DNA of 5,826 bases from an uncultured Archangium sp. (GTDB lineage Bacteria > Myxococcota > Myxococcia > Myxococcales > Myxococcaceae): assembly GCA_946479335.1 (NCBI GenBank), contig CAMLFP010000352.1:1-5826 (forward strand). The letters run 5' to 3'. Below, piece after piece: positions 1-5,072 of this stretch (its first letter is position 1; each line of letters starts with the position of its first letter). Both the position numbers and the translations under genes were made by a program. The notes beneath the pieces were generated by a model that saw nothing but the letters and a program-made list of their open reading frames with translations, ran no database searches and had not been told where the DNA came from.

Positions 1-135
1 GGTGACGTCACCTTTGGCTACTCGCGCGGAACACCCTTCCCCCGACGCTTGATGAAGTCTGCGCGAGGTCGCGGGCCAGCCGGCGACGTGCACGGAGAAG
101 ACCCGAACACCCGCGCTCCCTTCAGCAACCAGCGC
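1..135. other. Left-edge noncoding stretch, no gene supported
   Basis: These 135 bases lie downstream of the secreted-protein gene that ends at 136, and no convincing gene is visible on either strand. Bases 1-12 are a perfect 12-bp palindrome, GGTGACGTCACC. Bases 68-87 form an imperfect inverted repeat with outer arms GTCGC and GCGAC, broken by mismatches. The latter could be a weak transcription end for the minus-strand operon, but there is no T-run after it, so I do not call a terminator. The plus frame is open from base 1 but reads as non-protein-like antisense sequence. Confidence 0.4.
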
Positions 136-537
136 TTATTTGTACCCGGCCTTCACCGTGCTGCGGACCACCATCGCGCCCGCGAGGCACACCAGGTTGT
201 CCTTCGTCGCGCCCTCGGTGGCGCCCGCGTAGGTGCGCACTCCGACGACCTTCTTGCCGGCCTGCTTCGCCTTCGCCTGCATCTTGATGAAGCTCGAGAG
301 CAGCGCCCAGCGGCACGCCTCTTCCTTCGATTTCCCCAGGCCGTTGCTGCTCGCCGCGGAGGTGTCTTCGATGGCGCCCGGCACCGCGGGCCCGAAGCGG
401 AACATGCTCTTGTCGAGCATCTCCCCCGACTTGGTGGGGATGGCGGCGATGGAGTCGAAGGTGACGGTGATGACGTGGTCGGCCGCGAGCGCGGGCACCG
501 CACTGCAGACGCACAGCAACACGAGGAGCTTGTTCAT
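136..537 (-). CDS. Small secreted two-cysteine protein (RcsF/YbjQ-like fold guess)
   Basis: The product is 133 aa. Residues 1-18 are a clear Sec signal peptide: MNK, a hydrophobic core LLVLLCVCSAVP, then an ALA cleavage site before ADH, so the mature protein should be periplasmic or outside the cell. The mature part keeps two cysteines, C75 (EEAC) and C117 (LVCLAGA), which could form a disulfide. The pattern of Cys, amphipathic helix, AKxxG, hydrophobic strand, then Cys-x-AGA and a final strand resembles small secreted proteins related to the RcsF/YbjQ fold, often mislabelled as excinuclease subunits. That assignment is from pattern memory only. The ATG overlaps the TGA of the phosphopantetheinyl transferase gene as ATGA (534-537), indicating translational coupling. 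The frame stays open upstream to 1065, but that part is a shadow of the neighbour. It is the last gene of the five-gene run; its function is unknown. Confidence 0.8.
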   Translation of the reverse strand: MNKLLVLLCVCSAVPALAADHVITVTFDSIAAIPTKSGEMLDKSMFRFGPAVPGAIEDTSAASSNGLGKSKEEACRWALLSSFIKMQAKAKQAGKKVVGVRTYAGATEGATKDNLVCLAGAMVVRSTVKAGYK

Positions 538-1199
538 GGTGCGGCGGACTCTACAGCGTCGCGGGCGATTGCCAGCGCTGCGTCGGGCAGCCGCAGCAGC
601 TCCACGCGCATCGGCACCGGGGCCTTCACCCGCGGAGGCGAGAGCGACTCCACCACGATGGCGCGCGCGCCCGGGTCGAAGACCCCGCCGATGAAGAGCT
701 TGAGGCCTGCCTCTTTGAGCGCCCACACCGCCGCGCCGTGCTGCGCGCTCTCCAGCGCCCCCGACGCCTCGGCCTCTCCGGGGTTCAACACGCGCTCCGC
801 AATGCGCGCGATGCGCGGCCCGTCGCGGTCGTCGCACACGTCGATGCCCACGCGCCCCGTCGACACCGCCGCCGCCGCCCATGACTTCGTGTGGCTGAGG
901 TTCAACACCACCGTGGCATTCACCGCGCCGTCGACCCACACGCTGGGCGCGCCCGACTCCAGCGGCAGGATCTGCGTGCGCGTCGGCGCCCAGCCGAACG
1001 CCGCCTCCAGCACGCGCTTCGCCGCGCGGCGGCCCGCGAGCCACTCGCCGCGCCGGTTGGGCCACGGCATCTCGTCGAGCAGCGCGCGCTCCCGGGGGCC
1101 CAGCGCGACGGAGACCTCGTGCGCCTCACGCGCCTCGGCCAGGACCCACGCGTCGAACACGCGCGTCACGGCGCCGGGCTGCAGCGAGGGAGGCGACAT
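534..1199 (-). CDS. 4'-phosphopantetheinyl transferase superfamily protein (Sfp type)
   Basis: The product is 221 aa, the usual length for the Sfp/EntD class. Such enzymes move the phosphopantetheine arm of CoA onto a conserved Ser of acyl, peptidyl or aryl carrier proteins, turning apo into holo form in the cytoplasm. Motifs in order: LAGRRAAKRVL (55-65, CoA-side basic region), NLSHTKSW (100-107), VGID (117-120, Mg-binding Asp D120), and WALKEAGLKLF (159-169, with K162, E163 and K167 in the WxxKEAxxK signature). The position two after D120, normally Glu in Sfp-like enzymes (D-x-E), is Cys122, followed by D123 and D124. The start ATG lies one base after the stop of the upstream repeat-protein gene, and the stop overlaps the next start, so expression is probably coupled. 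No PKS, NRPS or carrier protein is present in the window, so its target is unknown; it may serve the whole cell. Confidence 0.9.
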   Translation of the reverse strand: MSPPSLQPGAVTRVFDAWVLAEAREAHEVSVALGPRERALLDEMPWPNRRGEWLAGRRAAKRVLEAAFGWAPTRTQILPLESGAPSVWVDGAVNATVVLNLSHTKSWAAAAVSTGRVGIDVCDDRDGPRIARIAERVLNPGEAEASGALESAQHGAAVWALKEAGLKLFIGGVFDPGARAIVVESLSPPRVKAPVPMRVELLRLPDAALAIARDAVESAAP

Positions 1200-1200
1200 C

Positions 1201-1788
1201 TCAGCCCAGGTCTTCGTCGAGGCTGAAGTCAGGCACGTTCTTCTCGGCCTCCTTCATCTTGCGCTTCACGAAGGTGTCTTCGGCGGCCGACGGCGGCAGC
1301 TTGGGCGGGCGGCGCGGGGCCGTCGCGCGCGCGGTGACCCCCGCCGGGTCAGACAGCGCCATCGCGCGGAGGTGCGTCTGCAGCTTGCCGTCGTCCTCTT
1401 CTCCCAGGGCGGGTGACTCGTCGGCGGGCGGGAGCGGCGCGAAGGAGCCCGTCTTCAGCGCGGGCGTGGTGCCGGTGCCCGGTTTGTACGCGGGCGCAGT
1501 GCCGGTGCCCGGCTTGTATGCGGGCGTCGTGCCGGTGCCGCCGGGCTTGAAGGCCGGGTTGAGGGCGGTGCCAGTGCCCGACTTCGCCGGCTGTGCCGAG
1601 GGCGCCGTGGGACGAAAGGCGTAGTACGCGCCGGTGCGCGGCTTGAGCGCCGGGTCAGGCTCCGCAGGGAGGTCAGGCGGCTTGCCGGTGACGTAGTTGG
1701 CGCGCCGCTGCAGTGACGACGCCACGCCAGTCGACATCTCGTCGTAGGGGAAGAGGTCGGGCGCGGGCTTCTTGTCGTCCTCTGACAT
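1201..1788 (-). CDS. Low-complexity repeat protein of unknown function
   Basis: The product is 195 aa and I do not recognise a family. There is no signal peptide or membrane segment. The N-terminus is charged (MSEDDKK) and followed by PDLFPYDEMSTGVASSLQRR (10-29). A Pro/Gly/Thr/Lys-rich middle (about 40-120) includes 10-residue repeats GTGTxPAYKP at 71-113. The end (130-195) is acidic and basic, with a possible helix around 171-185 (DTFVKRKMKEAEKNV) and an acidic tail DFSLDEDLG. Most of it is probably disordered, with short conserved ends that could bind partners. The start ATG is preceded by an AGGG stretch about 5 bases upstream. It lies 12 bp after the hydroxylase gene and 1 bp before the phosphopantetheinyl transferase gene. 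Its reality rests on that exact fit in the operon and on the regular repeat; the role is unknown. Confidence 0.75.
   Translation of the reverse strand: MSEDDKKPAPDLFPYDEMSTGVASSLQRRANYVTGKPPDLPAEPDPALKPRTGAYYAFRPTAPSAQPAKSGTGTALNPAFKPGGTGTTPAYKPGTGTAPAYKPGTGTTPALKTGSFAPLPPADESPALGEEDDGKLQTHLRAMALSDPAGVTARATAPRRPPKLPPSAAEDTFVKRKMKEAEKNVPDFSLDEDLG
1450..1578 (-). repeat. 30-bp tandem repeats encoding GTGTxPAYKP
   Basis: About four imperfect copies of a 30-bp unit lie inside the low-complexity protein gene, encoding residues 71-113. The copies read approximately GTGTALNPAFKPG, GTGTTPAYKP, GTGTAPAYKP and GTGTTPALKT. The first copy carries a short insertion and the last is diverged, while the two central copies are nearly identical in DNA. 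This suggests growth by slippage or unequal recombination, so copy number may vary between strains. Confidence 0.85.
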
Positions 1789-1800
1789 GACGCCCTGACG

Positions 1801-2622
1801 CTACGACTTTTGGGAGGTCGACGACAGAGGGGCGGCGTCGGGCTCCTGGGTGAACGAGCGGAGCTGCCCCCACAACGTCTGACGCTGCGGCGAGTCGAAG
1901 CCATCGAGGCCCGTCTTCTCGGGCTTCCACTTCGTCACCGGAGACCAGGTGCCGAAGAGCCGGTCCCACCAGGTGAAGAGGGTACCATAGTTGGTGTCGG
2001 TGAAGGTGACGTCGCGCGAGTGGTGCTGCCGGTGGCTGCGCGGCGTAGGCATGACCAGCACAATAGTGCGGTCAAGCCACAGCGGCAGGCGCACCGCGGA
2101 GTGATGCCAGGCCAGCAGCGTCGAGGTGATGAGGGTGCGCACCGCGAGGCACAGCGGGTCGAGCCCCAGCACCAGCACCCACAGCGCGAAGTACGGGTAG
2201 GCGAGGGCGTGCTCGAAGGGGTGCGCGCGCAGCGCCGTCGTCGCGTCGGCGTGGGCGTCCATGTGGTGCACGCGGTGCAGCCTCCAGAACCACGGCACCT
2301 TGTGATTCGCGAGGTGCCGCAGCCAGTCGGCGAAGTCGATGCCCACCATCGCCACGAAGAGGCGCACGCCCAGCGGCAGCTCCACGAGGTTGAGCAACCC
2401 GAAGCGGTGCGAGGTGGCCCACGTCGACGCGGCCATCAACAGCGTGAGCCCGAAGAGCGAGGGGATGCCGGTGACAATCGAGAGCCCGACGTTCACCAAG
2501 ATGTGCTTCGCGCTCAACTTCTCGAGCGGCTGAATCGGCGAGAGGCGCTCCACCACCGACATCACCGCCACCGTGCCGTAGAAGACGGCTGGCGCGAGGT
2601 CCATCAGGGCCTGCGAGGTCAC
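1801..2622 (-). CDS. Fatty acid hydroxylase / sterol desaturase family membrane protein
   Basis: The product is 273 aa from GTG. This superfamily uses a histidine-ligated di-iron centre and O2 to hydroxylate or desaturate lipids, sterols or carotenoids in the inner membrane. Visible His motifs: H103-x3-H107 (after DFADWLR), HRVHH (H116, H119, H120), HPFEH (134-138), WHH (H173, H174) and TPRSHRQHHS (H197, H200, H201). The family-typical ending follows with NYG (211-213) and WWDRLFGTW (218-226). Hydrophobic segments lie near 11-25, 43-68, 83-97 and 142-190. The GTG start overlaps the upstream hydrolase stop as GTGA (2619-2622) and has GGAG 8 bases upstream. The next in-frame ATG, 6 codons later at 2604, lacks such a site, so GTG is preferred. 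Substrate cannot be told from sequence. The C-terminal 30 residues are polar and low in conservation signals. Confidence 0.92.
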   Translation of the reverse strand: MTSQALMDLAPAVFYGTVAVMSVVERLSPIQPLEKLSAKHILVNVGLSIVTGIPSLFGLTLLMAASTWATSHRFGLLNLVELPLGVRLFVAMVGIDFADWLRHLANHKVPWFWRLHRVHHMDAHADATTALRAHPFEHALAYPYFALWVLVLGLDPLCLAVRTLITSTLLAWHHSAVRLPLWLDRTIVLVMPTPRSHRQHHSRDVTFTDTNYGTLFTWWDRLFGTWSPVTKWKPEKTGLDGFDSPQRQTLWGQLRSFTQEPDAAPLSSTSQKS

Positions 2623-3380
2623 GCCAGCCGCTCCAGGAAGTGCGCCGCGGTGGAGATGGCCAGCGCGCGGTCGGTGTCGCGCACCACCTGATGGTAGCCG
2701 CGCTGCAAGACGAGCTTCTCCGAGAACGGGAGCCGCGCCTGCAGCGAGAGGATGGGCTCCAGCTCGACGACGTGGTCGTGCACCGCGCCGATGACCAGTG
2801 ACGGGCAGGTGACGCGCGCTTCCGCGTCGCGCGCCCAGCGCTGCAGGGTGAAGAGGTCGACCACGCGCTTGAGCGGGTAGCGCGGCAGCACCGGCGCCTG
2901 CGCGAGCTGCTCTTCGTCTTCGAGGTCGACGCCGTCCTTCGAAATCCACCTCGGGGCGACGTCGAGCAGGTCGGCGCGGCGCAGGGTGTTCAAGGCCAGC
3001 GGGCCGTAGCCCTGGAGCCGCAGCGCCGGCGCCATCAACACCAGCGCCCGCACACGCGCGCGGAAGCGGGAGGCCAGCAACAACCCGAGCAGCCCGCCCA
3101 TCGACAGGCCGGCGACGGCGACGGTGCGCGCGGCGGCCAGCGACTCCAGCGCGGCCTCGGCGGCGGCGAGCCACTCGGGGGCGCCGGCGTACAACATCGC
3201 CTCCGGGGTCTGCCCATGCCCGGGGAGCCGGGGGCAGGTCGCGTGCAGGCCGCGCGCGGCGAGCGACTCACCCAACTCGCGCAGCTCCCACGGGCTGCCG
3301 GTGAAACCGTGCAGCAGCAGCACGCTGACCGGCGCATCGGCGGGCGCGGGGCCCAGAGAGAAGGGAGACGTACCCGGCAT
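2619..3380 (-). CDS. Alpha/beta-fold hydrolase, carboxylesterase/lipase-like
   Basis: The product is 253 aa from ATG; a GTG two codons earlier at 3386 is an alternative giving 255 aa (numbering here uses the longer form). The fold is shown by the oxyanion-hole loop LLLHGFTGSPWEL (23-35), the nucleophile elbow AGLSMGG (92-98, Ser95), the acid IGAVHDHVV (199-207, Asp204) and the base RGYHQVVRD (229-237, His232). HGFTGS, GLSMGG, a short cap and about 250 aa resemble the Est30-like carboxylesterases and monoacylglycerol lipases that cleave short or medium acyl esters. There is no signal peptide, so it is cytoplasmic. No good Shine-Dalgarno site precedes either start. As first gene of the operon it precedes the lipid hydroxylase by a 4-bp overlap, which suggests work on a common lipid or ester substrate; that is inference. 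Confidence 0.92.
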   Translation of the reverse strand: MPGTSPFSLGPAPADAPVSVLLLHGFTGSPWELRELGESLAARGLHATCPRLPGHGQTPEAMLYAGAPEWLAAAEAALESLAAARTVAVAGLSMGGLLGLLLASRFRARVRALVLMAPALRLQGYGPLALNTLRRADLLDVAPRWISKDGVDLEDEEQLAQAPVLPRYPLKRVVDLFTLQRWARDAEARVTCPSLVIGAVHDHVVELEPILSLQARLPFSEKLVLQRGYHQVVRDTDRALAISTAAHFLERLA

Positions 3381-3418
3381 GTCCACGCCACAGTTTAGTC
3401 CCGTGCTATGCGCGCGGC
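3381..3418. promoter_or_regulatory. Very short divergent intergenic region
   Basis: Only 38 bp (32 bp if the GTG at 3386 is used) separate the divergent hydrolase and DUF3467 starts. It contains a small AT-richer patch, CAGTTTAGTC (3391-3400), and on the plus strand TGCTATGCG (3404-3412), which resembles an extended -10 element and would place a transcript start close to the ATG at 3419. Neither gene has a clear Shine-Dalgarno site. Promoters for both genes must overlap here or lie inside the opposite gene. No convincing -35 boxes were found, so the exact promoter call is weak. Confidence 0.3.
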
Positions 3419-3706
3419 ATGTCAGACATCAAGCCGCCCGAGATGCAGCTGCAGATTCAGTTGGATGACGCGCTCGCCAATGGCCAGTACGCGAACATGG
3501 CGCTGGTGAACCACACCGAGACCGAGTTCACGCTCGACTTCATCTACGTGCAGCCGCAGCAGCCCCGGGCGAAGGTGCTCTCGCGCATCATCACCAACCC
3601 CAAGCACATGAAGCGCTTGCTGATGGCGATTCAAGACAACCTCGCGAAGTACGAGTCGAAGTTCGGCCCCGTCGAGGTGAAGGACCCCGGCGTTCCGGTT
3701 CACTGA
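3419..3706 (+). CDS. DUF3467 domain-containing protein
   Basis: The product is 95 aa and matches the DUF3467 family along nearly its whole length. Typical stretches are DDALANGQYANMALVNHT (16-33), EFTLDFIYVQP (36-46), RAKVLSRIITNPKHMKRLL (50-68) and AIQDNLAKYESKFGP (70-84). The family is short, soluble, widespread in bacteria and of unknown function. The A-G-x-Y-A-N and F-x-L-D-F patterns suggest a compact beta-sheet followed by a long amphipathic helix. It is the only plus-strand gene in the window, divergent from the hydrolase operon and convergent with the GWWG protein gene, so it is likely transcribed alone. There is no clear ribosome-binding site before the ATG; an ATG at 3408 is out of frame and not used. 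Confidence 0.93.
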   Translation: MSDIKPPEMQLQIQLDDALANGQYANMALVNHTETEFTLDFIYVQPQQPRAKVLSRIITNPKHMKRLLMAIQDNLAKYESKFGPVEVKDPGVPVH

Positions 3707-3714
3707 GTGGAGAA

Positions 3715-3751
3715 ACTCCCTCTCCCCCGGGGAGAGGGTCGGGGTGAGGGG
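3715..3751. repeat. Intergenic GC-rich palindromic repeat, possible two-way terminator
   Basis: The gap between the convergent DUF3467 and GWWG genes holds a hairpin with 8-bp perfect arms CCCTCTCC (3718-3725) and GGAGAGGG (3731-3738), extendable to 10 bp by closing the loop. It is followed by the tail TCGGGGTGAGGGG (3739-3751). From known genomes, this layout (CCCTCTCCC hairpin plus GGGGTGAGGG tail) is a widespread intergenic repeat; its spurious translations, such as LTPTLSPGERE and PLPRGEGRGEG, clutter databases, and both appear here in shadow frames. There is no T-run, so a terminator role is plausible only from the position between convergent genes. Confidence 0.7.
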
Positions 3752-3754
3752 CAA

Positions 3755-4111
3755 CTACTTGACGGTCACGTTGGGCAGCCCGCCGGCCGACGGCGAGGGC
3801 GCCCCGAGCGCCGACATGATCTGCGGCGTGACGTCGGTGCCTCCGCCGAGGTTCTGGATGATGGCCCACGGCGTGTAGACGAGCCCCCAGGGGAAGCCCC
3901 ACCACCCGAGCGTCAGCGACAGCAGCGTGTACGGGAGGCTCTTCGCGAACGCGCTCTCGCCGGGTTTCACGAAGTGCACCGCGCTGCTGCGCTTCAGCGA
4001 CACGACGAGGAACGACATCGCGTAGCTGAAGAAGACGAACTTCCCTCCGCGGCTCACGTGCTCGGCGATTTCAGACGGCGTGAGACCTTCGATGCCCTTG
4101 ATGTCTGCCAT
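3755..4111 (-). CDS. Small conserved membrane-associated protein with GWWGFPWG motif
   Basis: The product is 118 aa and of unknown function. It has a short polar N-terminus (MADIKGIEGLTPSEIAEHV), then RGGKFVFFSYAMSFLVVSLKR (21-41), a first hydrophobic segment near 24-39. A second follows near 59-85 and includes GWWGFPWG (69-76) and the ending TPWAIIQNLGGGTDVT (80-95); a Pro/Ser/Gly-rich tail completes it. The arrangement RGGKF, hydrophobic helix, GWWGxPWG, NxxGGxDVT recurs in hypothetical proteins of several phyla, recalled without a search. I chose the ATG at 4111 because GAGGA sits about 4-5 bases upstream; an in-frame start at 4147 would overlap the prs stop and adds non-conserved residues. 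It follows prs by 23 bp and is probably co-transcribed with it. Confidence 0.85.
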   Translation of the reverse strand: MADIKGIEGLTPSEIAEHVSRGGKFVFFSYAMSFLVVSLKRSSAVHFVKPGESAFAKSLPYTLLSLTLGWWGFPWGLVYTPWAIIQNLGGGTDVTPQIMSALGAPSPSAGGLPNVTVK

Positions 4112-4134
4112 GGGTTCCTCGGGTGAGTACGACG

Positions 4135-5043
4135 TCAGGTGGCGCACAGCCGCGCGATGACCTGCGCCAACGCTGGAGCGCTGCGCACGCGCTCCAACGG
4201 GAATGAGGGGTTCGCCGGCCCGGGCACGCTGTCGGTGACGATGACGCGCGCGAGGGGCAAGGCCTTGAGGCGCTCATCGGCGGGCCCGGTGAAGAGGCCG
4301 TGCGAGGCCACCACCGTCACCGGGGCCAGCGCGCCATGCGCCAACACCGCGCGCGCGGCCTCGGCCAGCGTGCCGCCCGTCGAAATCATGTCGTCGACGA
4401 TGATGGCGTGGAGCCCCTTCACGTCGCCGACGAGGCCGTGCGCCTGCACCTCCGCGCCGGAGAGCCGCTGCTTGTGCACCACCGCCACCGGCAACCCCAG
4501 CGGCCGCGCGAAGGCTTCAGCGCGCTTCACCGCGCCGAGGTCGGGCGAGATGACGACCGCGGGTGACGGCAGCTTCGACTTCACCGCGGCGCTCAGCAGC
4601 GGCCCGGCGTCGGCGTGCTCCACGGGGTTGGGGAAGCAGCCCTCGACCGCGCGCGAGTGGAGGTCGAGGCACACGAGGCGATTCACGCGCCCCGCGGCGA
4701 GCAGCTCCGCCACCACGCGCGCGCCCAACGGCTCGCGGCCCGTCACGCGCCGGTCGTGCCGCGCGTACCCGAGGTAGGGGATGACGCCCGTCACGCTCAC
4801 CGCACCACCGCGGTGGGCCGCGTCGGCCAGCATCGCCAGCTCCAGCAGGTGCTCGCCGGCGGGCGCGTGGAGCGACTGCACGATGAACACCTCCGCGCCG
4901 CGCACATCTTCGGAGAGCTCGAGGTCGAGCTCGCCATCGGGGAAGCGACGCGTGGCGCACGCGCCCAACGGGAGTGAGAGCTCTGAAGCGAGGTCGGCGG
5001 CGAGCGCCGGGTGCGACGACCCAGCCAGCAACACGGGACGCAT
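4135..5043 (-). CDS. prs: Ribose-phosphate pyrophosphokinase (PRPP synthetase)
   Basis: The product is 302 aa, a little shorter than the 315 aa E. coli enzyme. The family makes PRPP from ribose 5-phosphate and ATP, feeding purine, pyrimidine, NAD, His and Trp synthesis in the cytoplasm. Visible motifs: TRRFPDGEL (31-39), VIPYLGYARHDRRV (87-100, ATP and Mg site, with RHDR where E. coli has RQDR), CLDLHS (125-130, metal-binding His129), VVISPDLGAVKRA (163-175), the flexible-loop VHKQR (189-193, K191 and R193) and the PRPP loop VDDMISTGGTL (216-226). These key residues look intact, so activity is expected. The ATG at 5043 is chosen because the family N-terminus (LLAGSSHPALA) begins right after it; no strong Shine-Dalgarno site is seen. 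It lies 29 bp after the MYXO-CTERM protein gene and 23 bp before the GWWG gene. Whether it is the only prs copy cannot be told. Confidence 0.94.
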   Translation of the reverse strand: MRPVLLAGSSHPALAADLASELSLPLGACATRRFPDGELDLELSEDVRGAEVFIVQSLHAPAGEHLLELAMLADAAHRGGAVSVTGVIPYLGYARHDRRVTGREPLGARVVAELLAAGRVNRLVCLDLHSRAVEGCFPNPVEHADAGPLLSAAVKSKLPSPAVVISPDLGAVKRAEAFARPLGLPVAVVHKQRLSGAEVQAHGLVGDVKGLHAIIVDDMISTGGTLAEAARAVLAHGALAPVTVVASHGLFTGPADERLKALPLARVIVTDSVPGPANPSFPLERVRSAPALAQVIARLCAT

Positions 5044-5072
5044 GGAGTCGCGGACGCTACCAGCAGCCCGCC

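Noticed and set aside
68..87. Intrinsic terminator after the five-gene operon
   Set aside because: The inverted repeat has mismatches and a very short loop if fully paired, and no T-run follows on the minus strand.
538..1065. Possible N-terminal extension of the secreted-protein gene
   Set aside because: The frame is open but overlaps the transferase in another frame, is Arg/Gly/Ala-rich, and would bury the clear signal peptide that starts at the ATG at 537.
49..1416. Long 455-codon open frame on the plus strand
   Set aside because: It runs antisense through three well-supported minus-strand genes (secreted protein, phosphopantetheinyl transferase, repeat protein). Its product is Arg/Ala/Ser-rich with no recognisable motif, as expected from an antisense frame in GC-rich DNA.
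1810..2691. 293-codon plus-strand open frame
   Set aside because: It is antisense to the hydroxylase, with composition dominated by Arg, His, Glu and Gln and no domain pattern, while the opposite strand shows complete His-box motifs.
2623..3174. Possible N-terminal extension of the hydroxylase gene
   Set aside because: The extension reads as Arg/Ala/Gly-rich shadow of the alpha/beta-hydrolase, whose catalytic motifs are intact. The GTG at 2622 has a good ribosome-binding site.
3422..3754. Minus-strand frame starting with an LTPTLSPGERE-like peptide, and plus-strand frame at 3707 starting with PLPRGEGRGEG
   Set aside because: Both peptides are the known spurious translations of the intergenic hairpin repeat; the rest of each frame is antisense to real genes.
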